DNA of 64,000 nt from Persicaria tinctoria. Lineage: Eukaryota > Streptophyta > Magnoliopsida > Caryophyllales > Polygonaceae. The stretch covers positions 64,173,688-64,237,687 of the forward strand of contig JBANSL010000013.1 in NCBI GenBank assembly GCA_037127255.1. The letters are read 5' to 3'. The position numbers and the translations under genes were made by a program. Shown here in pieces: positions 12,231-23,100 of this stretch (its first letter is position 1; each line of letters begins with the position of its first letter). The notes beneath the pieces were generated by a model. It was not told the DNA's origin. It made no database searches and was given only the letters and a program-made list of their open reading frames with translations.

Positions 12231-13356
12231 GCTAATCCCATATTCTCTTCCTAGTTTCCAATCAAATCAATCATCATTCTCAACACAATATGAACAAAAG
12301 TACATCAAATCATCAACTCATAACATCACGAGCCACCTCTCATATGGCAAATCTCAACATCAATCACGATAATCTCAACCAATCGACACCTCAACAACAT
12401 ATCGTGTTTTCCCCAAAACATAAATCATATTATCACGCCAAAAGCAATAACAGAATCTCAACATCATATCACGAGTCATGAAGTATGTCTACATCATACA
12501 GAAAGCATCACAAGTGCACCATCGAATTCTCATAACTTATCACGCAAGCACACATGTCAAGAGATCAAAGAGGTTAGGTGTCATGGATTCAGTACGCCAC
12601 TACAGTCAAATCTCACGATCGCATCTCTCGTCGCAACACCAGTAGAACCAGTCATACATGGGTTTTTCTCTTAATGAACACATACTCACCTAATCATCTT
12701 ATCAACCTATCCGAATTCTATTCCGCGTAAAGGGAAGTCAAACAGTATATCAGTCATCGAATGTCAGCATATTCACGAAACATCATCTTGACTCATCACA
12801 ATGCCAAATGGCAATCATTTAGAAATCACGCATCATTACCTCATATATACAAGTCATGTTCATCCTCAAAGTCGTATTCATCATATAACATACTCACAAT
12901 CATGCTTAACGATCATATAACATGACATCATGCTTTATCACCCTATAATATAATATCATGTTTTCACATAGCAACATGTCATTATCTCATGATTCATAGA
13001 TCACATCGTAACATGCTTCTAAAACGCATAACATGGTAGTAATGCTTCAATATATCATGATAACACTAGTCGCTACCAATTAGATTTCCAATATTGCAGA
13101 TTAGCATGTAATATCATTCTGTATCAGATTCATCATGGTCGTTATCTAATTATCATGCAAGCACATATTACTAAATCACAATATCAAGAAGATCCTCACA
13201 TCATCACCAATCAAAATAAAACACAATATCCACTCTCAAGCCAAGATTAACCCTCTTCTAGACTCGCCAACGTCAACTCACACAAAAATTCCCCAAAGAA
13301 ATCTCAATTCATCTCGATGCTCGAATCTTACCCCTCCTTCTGCCGATCACTACCAC

Positions 13357-13373
13357 ACCATCCACCTCTAAGA
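13357..13373 (-). other. Internal copy of the polypurine-tract core (2)
   Basis: Element-sense TTCTTAGAGGTGGATGG carries the same 12-bp core TAGAGGTGGATG (plus 13359-13370) as the terminal tract and the copy at 12214. Flanks differ beyond a few bases. Three copies of a 12-mer in a 1.8-kb stretch are very unlikely by chance. Confidence 0.55.
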
Positions 13374-13976
13374 ACTCACTCCTATGTCTAACCTCACGCC
13401 CGAGTACCTGCTTACACTATGTCCTCAACATCCACAAAGGCCATTTCTTACACCTCTCACACTTCCCAAGGTCACCTAGAAGCTCATCCGAACCCACAAA
13501 ACATTGCCTCTTCTAAATCCCAAAACACACTCGGTCTTTCCTAAGCCAACATCTCTTCCTGCAACTCGACCTTATATCACCATCGATCATCCCAACCGCC
13601 CAAAATTCTTTCACCACTCTCCAGCCACACTACCAAATGACCTCACCCACAGGTTTAAGGAAGAAGCAATCATGAAATAATGACACATAAGACCCACATC
13701 ATATCAGCTAGCATTTATAAAGATAGAATCATGGGTTCATAATCAATTACTGTAACTATGTCAACAAGTTTCAATTTACCGGCATGCTTAATAATCATTG
13801 CAACATCATATATGAACATAACCAAGTCAAGCTAGCATGTTGCATTATAACCTTATCCGGTCCAATTCATGCTTCTTAACATATATAGTTCCCATTTTAC
13901 AGGCAAAGGAATTCAAATCATGCTTAGCAATTCAGAGTATCAACACATCCAGGCATCATGGTTCATGACACATTAG

Positions 13977-14049
13977 AACTATAAGGCGCAAAATCATACC
14001 ATCATAGACAATAGACAATCAGACAACTATAAGGCGCAAAATCATACCA
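13977..14049 (+). repeat. 25-bp direct repeat, 48-bp period, in the LARD interior
   Basis: The 25-bp string beginning AACTATAAGGCGCAAAATC occurs at 13977-14001 and again at 14025-14049, with CATAGACAATAGACAATC-like sequence between. It is a simple local tandem duplication with identical copies, so it is recent or conserved. No function is evident. Confidence 0.85.
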
Positions 14050-14206
14050 AGTCAGCACACCAACACGTAAATCTCATCGTCAGGTCAGTGCAATATCATC
14101 ACCAACAAATTCAGAAGAATTAACAATTCGAACAAAGGACACTCTCGCTTGCAAGTCATATCGTGATCAGTAACCGTCATTCTCGAAACGTGTTTGTCTT
14201 TCCGAA

Positions 14207-14266
14207 ATCGTTGATCCTGGGGCCCGTGGGTTATGGGCCCACGCTTCTGCTGCACTGCGCTATCGC
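14207..14266 (-). pseudogene. Initiator tRNA-Met-like relic inside the LARD
   Basis: On the minus strand, which is also the element sense strand, the sequence follows plant tRNA-iMet from the D arm to the start of the T arm. It shows GCGCAG, then GAAGC, then a complete anticodon stem-loop GTGGG-CCCATAA-CCCAC (plus 14226-14242, anticodon CAT at 14233-14235), then a GGGCCCCAGGATC stretch. Over 14213-14241 only two positions differ from tRNA-iMet as I remember it. It has a 5-nt insertion in the D arm and a 3-nt loss before the anticodon stem. Both acceptor halves and the 3' T arm are unrecognisable, so it is not a functional tRNA. The A-box-like TAGCGCAGTG (14253-14262) survives; the B box (GGATCAACGA) is degraded. 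It could be a captured tRNA gene fragment, a product of aberrant tRNA-primed copying, or a SINE head, but no SINE tail is seen. Confidence 0.7.
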
Positions 14267-16864
14267 TATCTAACTTTTCGTTCCCCCTTCCATGCGGTCG
14301 CTCGTCGAATGTATCGCATAGGGTCCAAGTTAGCGGAGATAGGGGAATGACAAGAGAAGACAACCAAAAGTTCCTCTCGGAACCAACCACGGACTAATAC
14401 TAAGACGACAACTAGAGACAAAACTCCGACCCGAGAATAGCAACGACGCCCTTATGAAAGCCTATTAGGTTGCAATTGTGACAATCAGACACAAATTCAT
14501 CATGGGCATACCAATCATATTAATCCACACTAACATGTACCTATCTCAAAGAGAACGACATGCATATTCATTCCAAAAGGCACAATCAAGTCCTACACTG
14601 AAGTGCATGCGAGACAAGCTAACAGTCTATCGATTCATGAAGCCATAACGCCTAGTAGTCTGAAGCGAGATATACGGGATTTACCAAGCAGAGCGAATAT
14701 CACAATATGAGCAAGGCACTAGCGAGGTATATATATCAACAAATCATGATGGGCTTATCATAATAATCTGACATAATGTTATACGAGAACATGTAGAGCA
14801 GCATGGTATCTATCGCATATGGCAACAATGATCATATAATAAGTCAAGAATAGCATGCAATCAGACGAAGGGTCACATTTAGAAAGCATAGGTCCTACAT
14901 GATGCTAGCGGTACACGATGAGGCATGACATAGTCAAGAATCGTTTAAAGGAGTTCATCATAATGTCCATGAAATAAGAGGGATCACCACAGAGTAACAA
15001 ATAGAACATCACGACGATAGATCATAATCATGCTAGGAATGAATTGTCGTAGGGCACATAAAACGGTACGATAGTCATCAACCATAGAACAAGCACAACA
15101 CGTGATCATTTGGCGGGTCATATTGGAAATCATAAGCCCTACAGGACACTACTGGCACATACCGGACGCGAGCACAATCAAGGTAATTTGGCTAGATTCC
15201 TCCTAGCATTCATGCATCATGAGTATGCGAAATCAGGACATAGTGTGGTGTGGGATCATGCGAGGTACCAAGTCATACAGTTATACAAGCACAAGAGGAT
15301 ATCCTGGAGTAATAGGGAACACTATCGAGTGAAAACATGTGAGCATGCTATGATTAACCATTACGAAAAGCAAATCAATCATTGAATTCAACATCAATTA
15401 TCTTGCATGAGTAAGACAGGTTATGATAATAGAAAGAGGGAAGAACCACACTATCCGGAACCTAGCTCGAGAAAGAATCAGCAATAATGCAGGCAAGATA
15501 TAATTCACACAAGTCACAACCAGGGATCCTACATGATACTAAAGGCCCAACATAACATACGATGCACGCATACACTAATCATGAAGACATGCAAGAATTT
15601 AATTCAATCACATTCCAACAATACAGAAGCATGAGGAAGGTTTTTACGATGAATAACACGAGTCCAAGTATTGAGCAATATGACTAGAATACGGGAACAT
15701 GAGTTCAAATCATCACACCCTAGGATGAAACATTCATCCACCAAGACTCAATTAAACCTCCTATTCTCCATTCCACGCAAGTAACACACAACAATATCAA
15801 CTTGCAAAATCATCACCACTATTCAATTTGACGAATACAAAACGGATGGACATGTGATAGATTCTTGTCACAAAAGGAATAAGGAGCATCGACACATCAT
15901 CATCTAGCATGTTAAGGAGATCATTTCCAAGAAATTGTACAGAGGAGAGTTTATCACACTATCATGGACCTAACCCAGGCGAAAACAAAAGCATATAGGT
16001 TCATATCATGTGGTTTATGCTTTCAAATCAATCATACATGCAATACAATAGGCCAAGTGGACATGCTATGACGACATATAATCATGATGGAAAACAAGGC
16101 ATAACATGAGTAGCCTTATACTAATATGATCATTTGCGAGGCACACACGGAAGATTACAGAATCAAGTCATGCAATTCAGAGAGAGTCACCATTACAACC
16201 GGGCAGAGATCCCTAAGGGCAACCATTGACTTTTCCCAACCGACTTATCACCCCTCTTTCCCGTGTGACTCTGGTACGACTCTTCATGGCAAGAAGACAC
16301 TAGTTGATTATAAGGAAGGACAGCCCCATAAACACCTCACTTTTAACTCAAGCGACATCAAGAACTTCCAACACTCACTCAGACAACCTAACATCCAACC
16401 ATAATCCCCGAAACAATGTGTTTACCAACCCAATTTCCCGGGGAAGACACTGGCATCCAAGGAAAGCTAGATAAATCCGTCAATGGTTTAACAAACATAG
16501 TGGAAGGGGTTGTTTTACACAAGCTGGGTTTGACAATGTAGAAATAAGGCACTCCCGCTATCTCGTTTGCATAGGTCAGTCAATACACAACTCATTGTTA
16601 GGCATACCAAGTCAGATCTCTAGCATAGCAAGCACTCAGCACCGAATCAGTTAATAACACTCATAATGATCTCATTTGATTCTCCCAACCCATCTGGTCG
16701 GTTTTCATCTTTTATTACAAGTCGAGTTCATTACTTAATCCAATTTAGGTTAGGCCCCTTAAGTTCATTTTGCCCCTTTAAAACACTTTCAAATCATTTG
16801 AAATTCATGGGCGGTTTTCCAAAACATACACTCGACCCTTTTGTACCCGAATTGCACAACCTCA

Positions 16865-16876
16865 GCTCTGATACCA
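16865..16876 (-). other. Primer binding site for initiator tRNA-Met
   Basis: Minus-strand TGGTATCAGAGC is the exact complement of the last 12 nt of plant tRNA-iMet (GCTCTGATACCA). It lies 4 nt (AAGA) inside the 5' LTR of the element. The continuation TGAGGTT matches the next tRNA positions (CAGGTT) with a small offset. Its position next to the right-hand LTR sets the element orientation as minus. Confidence 0.93.
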
Positions 16877-16880
16877 TCTT

Positions 16881-19800
16881 TGTAACGGCCCAGAATTATG
16901 ATTTCCGGGTTACGTTTCAAGGGATAAAACCCCTTGTTCGGATCTTGCAATCCAGGTACAGGTCGAGGTTTCAAACTCATTTTTATGGTCAGAAATAAGG
17001 AGGGATTTCAAACCCTGAAAATATCGTAGGGCCGTTGGGTACCCTTAACCTGTCCTAAGACTATGTCGCGGAAACCATTTCAAACGGAAGTAAAGCGGAA
17101 GTAGGGTACATATACAAGTGCCACGGCGGGGCCGGGTCAAAACGGAGTCAAAAGTATAAATCCAAAACAATATAATCAGAGTCTGGTGAAGTCTATAACT
17201 CCAGCGCTCACTCTCCGCCGACAAAATGACCCGCGCAATAAGCAAACAGCACCGATAGGATGAACATAAATAATTCCTAAAAAAAATTGATTTGGAGCGG
17301 GATCAGATCGATGCCCACTTTACTCTGCATCCCAACCATAAGCACACATATACGCTATACCTAATAAAGATGCTCTAATGCAGTACGAAATTCAAACACA
17401 CTAGCATGCTCCTAGTTCATAATAATGTGCAGAAATACTGTAAAGGGCCCAAGACAATGCCAAGTGGCATATCCCTCTCCTACCTCCACCCCTTCCGACA
17501 GGCGGAGACTGGCCAGCTCGTGAATGCATTCATTCATAATTGGGCGGCACGCATGCCTAACCCGCTCCACAATAAAGCCCGCAGGCATATCATAATATAA
17601 GGAAGTACTCGATTGACTCAGGGTACCCGATGAGACTGGGCTACCCTATGACCCTAGCAAAGACTCTAGGACTATCACAGATACGGCCGTTCTGTTTACA
17701 TACGCACAAAGAAAAGAGAATGCTCAACGATCGATGCAACCTAGCATGGTACTACATGGCATGCTGATTATGAATGCAACACCTAGTATATCATGCACCT
17801 ATAGCAGGGAATCACTCTATTCAATCTGAGTAAGCTCCGAAGAGACTTACCTGAAGATGCAGAACAGCAGGATAATACAAGCAAGAGCCCAAATGCAAGT
17901 CCAAAGCAATCCAAAAGCAATCCAACGCAATACACACCTATTATCAAGCCACTTCCGTAAGCTACCAGACTAACATTCACACACACGAAACCCAAGTTCT
18001 CAACATCCTTAAAACCAATCGACGGTAGAATCATTTTTCCAAAACCTTTCCGATATGATCGACATCAACCAAAACCATTTAATCAAAATCATTGATAAAT
18101 CTCACCAACAATATTTCTCAACTCTTAAATCCCAAATTAGGTCAACTCATATTCAAAATAATTTCTTAACTCTTACTTGGCCAGATTCCGACATTTATCA
18201 TTTAAATCCTCAACAAATTCTCAAAATCATATTATTAACACAATACCGGCATGTTTATTTTCAAAATCATTACATAAATAAATTCTGACACTTAGTCACA
18301 AAATAATTCTATTTCCACAACTATATTTATAAATTACAACTCATAATTCATTTCAAATTCTCTAAAATAACATATTTAAATCCTCACTTAAAACATATTC
18401 CAATAGTGTCTCTTTGAAACTATTTTATAATATATATACTCCAATTATTTAATAATTAAATATTAAGTCCGAAAATCCCCGAAATAAATCTTGTAGTATT
18501 AATACACATTTTATAACACAATTCATGACAAAATTAGGTCCAAATGAAGGAATAGGCCCAAATCCCCCTTTATTTTCGGATCCAAACCAATCAGCCCAAC
18601 CCAGCCCAACTCTCTTTTAATGAAGTGAACCGAACCGGCTCATTTCTTTTTGAAAAGCCCAAAACCGAACCGGTCCAAACAAAAACAGAAGGAAGGGAGA
18701 CTGAACCGAAAATACTGTTCATCGTCTCCAACAAGCGCTGTGCGAGAACTGGGAAAGGAAGGGGGAGGGAGGAGGCTGGCCGGCGGCGACCCAGCTCCGA
18801 CCGTCTACCCCGACACCAAGGACACTAACCGGCAAGAAGAAAAGAGAGAAAAGGAATCCTCACCGAGGGGTTCTGATTCGGATGCGAGGGCTCGCCGGAA
18901 CGGAGCTCGGAGCTCGATTGGGTCAGCCGGAGTCGGAATCAGGGCTCGCCGAGGACATGGGAAGCTTCGGGAGTCCTGATTTGAAGACGATGGGTTATAA
19001 AGGGGGGACCTTTATGGCCTTATCGAGCGAAAGGAGGAGGAGTGGCTTACCGGGCGTGTCACGCGAATACAGGGGAGGAGGCTCGGCGGCGGTCGGCGCC
19101 GGCGGTGTCCGGGGAGCTCCTGGGTGCTGTCCTCTACTGGTGGCTGCTGGAGGCTACTGATCTCGAGGAAGAAGAAGTAGAGGAGCGAGGCGGGGCTAGG
19201 CTTGGTGTCTCCTCGGCTCGGCAAAACAGGGGTGTGGGGATGGAGCTAGTGAGCTACTGTTTTGGCGGAGGTGGGAGGTGCTCTGGTCTCGTCGATGAAG
19301 AGGGCCGGTGCTGCTACTGCTTGTGGAGAAGGAGACGCGGCAGCTTCAATGGAATGAGGAGGAAGTGGAGCTCGGAAATGGGTGATTTCCTGGTGGTTGT
19401 GTGATTTGGATCAACAAGGAAGGAAAGAAAGGAGCTTGTATGGGAGAGCTTGGGTTGTGTTTGAGTGAGGAATAAAGTGGGGTGTGACCCGACCTTCCAA
19501 ATGGTACAAGGGGAAAGCTGAGAGGGAGCAAATCTGGGCTTTGGCTTGGGAACTGCAAGGCAAGGGCAAGGGGGTTGTCTTCTTGCTAGAAATGGGAAAG
19601 CATGAGAATAAGGGAGGAGGAAGGGAGTAGTAGGTATTTTCACAAAATAAGGGTAAATACAGCTGGAGCCTTGCTACTACCAATGGTCAAAAGTGGGGAA
19701 GGTGAGCTGATTTTGCTGCCTGCATTCGGATGAAAGGGAGAGGGACAAGACCCACTTGTGGTCCAAATTGAAATTTCAAATACCCGAAAAAAAATAAATC

Positions 19801-20109
19801 TTGAATCCCACTCTCTCGACCTTCCCGACTCGTTAAAATATTTCTCAATTTCCAGATCCGAATTTAATAAATGAAATCCGAATATTATCTTCCAATTTTC
19901 AATATATAAAAGCAGAGTTTAACATATTTTAAATTTCCATTTAATTAATGTCGGAACTTGTTTCGAAAGATTTAGAAAAATCCAATAGCTCAAGGACGGA
20001 AATTCCAAACATTCTAAATTTTTATTTTATTTTATCTTTTTTTTTTTTCGACTTAAATCCATTTATATTATTTATTGAAATTTATTATTTAAAAATCCAG
20101 GCCTTTACA
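16881..20109 (-). repeat. LTR, upstream (5') copy in element sense
   Basis: 3,229 bp, same length as the copy at 8380-11608 and nearly identical to it. It is followed by the AAGGG target duplication at 20110-20114 and then satellite. In element sense it begins TGTAAAGGCCTGG at 20109 and ends GGGCCGTTACA at 16881, so it would supply the promoter. Both copies hold a perfect 5' splice-site consensus on the sense strand (CAGGTAAGT, here 17845-17853) and a second weaker one (CCGGTAAGC, here 19045-19053). Confidence 0.96.
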
Positions 20110-20114
20110 AAGGG

Positions 20115-23100
20115 TATGTTTTTGAGGAAAACTCATATAAGTGTCTAATAAATGTTTAATAAAACATTATATTAAGTAATAAATTCTTATAATAATACTA
20201 TAGGAGTATGTTTTGAGTAAAACTTGTATAAGTAGCTAATAAAACCCTATATTAAGTAACAAATTCTTATTATAATACTATATGGTTAAGTTTTGAAGAA
20301 AACTCATATAAGTAACTAATAAAACCTTATATTAACTAATAAATTCTTATTAGAATGCTCTAAGAGTATGTTTTGAGTAAAACTCATATAATGAGCTAAT
20401 AAAACCTTATATTAAGTAATAAATTCTTGTTATAATACTATAAGAGTATGTTTTTAGTAAAAATCACATAAGTAGCTAATAAAACCTTATATTAAGTAAC
20501 AAATTCTTATTATAATACTATAAGGGTATGTTTTGAAGAAAACTCATATAAGTAACTAATAAAACCTTATATTACCTAATAAATTCTTATTAGAATACTC
20601 TAAAAGTATTTTTTGAGTAAAACTCATATAAGTAGCTAATAAAATCTTGTATTAAGTAATAAATTCTTATTATAATACTATAAGAGTATGTTTTGAGTAA
20701 AAATCATATAAGTAGCTAATAAAACCTTATATTAAGTAACAAATTATTATTATAATAATATAAGGGTATGTTTTGAAGAAAACTCATATAAGTAACTAAT
20801 AAAACCTTATATTACCTAATAAATTCTTATTAGAATACTCAAAAAGTATATTTTGAGCAAAACTCATATAAGTAGCTAATAAAACCTTATATTTAGTAAC
20901 AAATTCTTATTATAATACTATTAGGGTATGTTTTGAAGAAAACTCATATAAGTAACTAATAAAACCTTATATTACCTAATAAATTCTTATTAGAATACTC
21001 TAAAAGTATGGTTTGAGTAAAACTCATATAAGTAGCTAATAAAACCTTATATTAAGTAATAAATTCTTATTATAATACTATAAGAGTATGTTTTTAGTAA
21101 AAATCACATAAGTAGCTAATAAAACCTTATATTAAGTAACAAATTCTTATTATAATACTATAAGGGTATGTTTTGAAGAAAACTCATATAAGTAACTAAT
21201 AAAACCTTATATTACCTAATAAATTCTTATTACAATACTCTAAAAGTATGTTTTGAGTAAAACTGATATAAGTAGCTAATAAAACCTTATATTAAGTAAT
21301 AAATTCTTGTTATAATACTATAAGAATATGTTTTGAGTAAAACTCATATAAGTAGCAAATAAAATCCTATATTAAGTAACAAATTCTTATTATAATACTA
21401 TAAGGTTAAGTTTTGAAGAAAACTCATATAAGTAACTAATAAAACGTTATATTAACTAATAAATTCTTATTAGAATAATCTAAGAGTATGTTTTGAATAA
21501 AACTCATATAAGTAGCTAATAAAACCTTATATTAAGTAATAAATTCTTATTATAATACTATTAGGGTATGTTTTTGAGGAAAACTCATATAAGTGTCTAA
21601 TAAATGTTTAATAAAACATTATATTAAGTAATAAATTCTTATAATAATACTATAAGAGTATGTTTTGAGTAAAACTTGTATAAGTAGCTAATAAAACCCT
21701 ATATTAAGTAACAAATTCTTATTATAATACTATATGGTTAAGTTTTGAAGAAAACTCATATAAGTAACTAATAAAACCTTATATTACCTAATAAATTCTT
21801 ATTAGAATACTCTAAAAGTATGTTTTGAGTAAAACTCATATAAGTAGCTAATAAAACCTTATATTAAGTAATAAATTCTTGTTATAATACTATAAGAATA
21901 TGTTTTGATTAAAACTGATATAAGTAGCAAATAAAATCATATATTAGGTAACAAATTCTTATTATAATAATATAAGGTTAAGTTTTGAAGAAAACTCATA
22001 TAAGTAACTAATAAAACGTTTTATTAACTAATAAATTCTTATTAGAATACTCTAAGAGTATGTTTTGAGTAAAACTCATATAAGTAGCTAATAAAACCTT
22101 ATGTTAAGTAACTAATTCTTATTATAATACTATAAGGGTATGTTTTGAAGAAAACTCATATAAGTAACTAATAAAACCTTATATTACCTAATAAATTCTT
22201 ATTAGAATACTCAAAAAGTATGTTTTGAGCAAAACTCATATAAGTAGCTAATAAAACCTTATATTTAGTAACAAATTCTTATTATAATACTATTAGGGTA
22301 TGTTTTGAAGAAAACTCATATAAGTAACTAATAAAACCTTATATTCCCTAATAAATTCTTATTAGAATACTCGAAAAGTATGTTTTGAGTAAAACTCATA
22401 TAAGTTGCTAATAAAACCTTATATTAAGTAATAAATTCTTATTATAATACTATAAGAGTATGTTTTGAGTAAAAATCATATAAGTAGCTAATAATACCTT
22501 ATATTAAGTAACAAATTCTTATTATAATACTATAAGGGTATGTTTTGAAGAAAACTCATATAAGTAACTAATAAAACCTTATATTACCTAATAAATTCTT
22601 ATTAGAATACTCAAAAAGTATGTTTTGAGTAAAACTCATATAAGTAGCTAATAAAACCTTATATTTAGTAATAAATTCTAATTATAAAACTCTAAGAGTA
22701 TGTTTTGAGTAAAAATCTTATAAGTAGCTAATAAAACCTTATATTAAGTAACAAATTATTATTATAATACTATAAGGGTATGTTTTGAAGAAAACTCATA
22801 TAAGTAACTAATAAAACCTTATATTACCTAATAAATTGTTATTAGAATACTCTAAAAGTATGTTTTGAGTAAAACTCATATAAGTAGCTAATAAAACCTT
22901 ATATTAAGTAATAAATTCTTGTTATAATACTATAAGAATATGTTTTGAGTAAAACTCATATAAGTAGCAAATAAAATCCTATATTAAGTAACAAATTCTT
23001 ATTATAATACTATAAGGTTAAGTTCTGAAGAAAACTCATATAAGTAACTAATAAAACGTTTTATTAACTAATAAATTCTTATTAGAATACTCTAAGAGTA

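Larger units (their letters stand above)
11609..16880 (-). other. Non-coding interior of the LARD
   Basis: 5,272 bp between the LTRs. It is AT-rich with many CATA, ATCAT and CATGC words and no coherent gag or pol frame on either strand. What can be named: a purine tract at the left edge, two further copies of its core (12216-12227, 13359-13370), an 18-bp inverted repeat (11628-11645), a 25-bp direct repeat (13977-14049), a GC-richer patch with a tRNA-iMet-like stretch (about 14140-14400), and the primer binding site at the right edge. Isolated open frames (65 codons at 11667-11864, 101 at 14085-14390 minus, 91 at 15110-15385, 92 at 16126-16404) show no recognisable domain. The rest, about 14.4-16.8 kb, is anonymous sequence in which I see nothing further. 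Confidence 0.8.
8380..20109 (-). mobile_element. Complete non-autonomous LTR retrotransposon (LARD type), Ty3/gypsy-like, minus orientation
   Basis: An 11,730-bp element with two 3,229-bp LTRs (8380-11608 and 16881-20109) and a 5,272-bp interior. It is flanked by a perfect 5-bp target duplication AAGGG (8375-8379 and 20110-20114). Removing the element and one AAGGG restores a continuous satellite monomer. Orientation is set by a tRNA-iMet primer site beside the right-hand LTR (minus-strand TGGTATCAGAGC, 16865-16876) and a purine tract beside the left-hand LTR. The ends are TG...CA. No gag, protease, RT, RNase H or integrase reading frame is visible in the interior, whose longest open frame is about 100 codons, so it would have to be mobilised in trans. 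Near-identity of the LTRs shows a very recent insertion. The Ty3/gypsy assignment rests on the iMet primer site, the LTR size and a GGGGACGAGACT motif just before the purine tract that resembles the 3' end of plant Tekay-like elements. This last point is from memory and moderately sure. Confidence 0.93.

Noticed and set aside
14085..14390. 101-codon minus-strand frame in the LARD interior
   Set aside because: It reads through the tRNA-iMet-like relic and resembles no gag or pol domain, so it is most likely accidental.
16126..16404. 92-codon plus-strand frame near the primer end
   Set aside because: It is antisense to the element, has no recognisable domain, and lies in otherwise non-coding interior.
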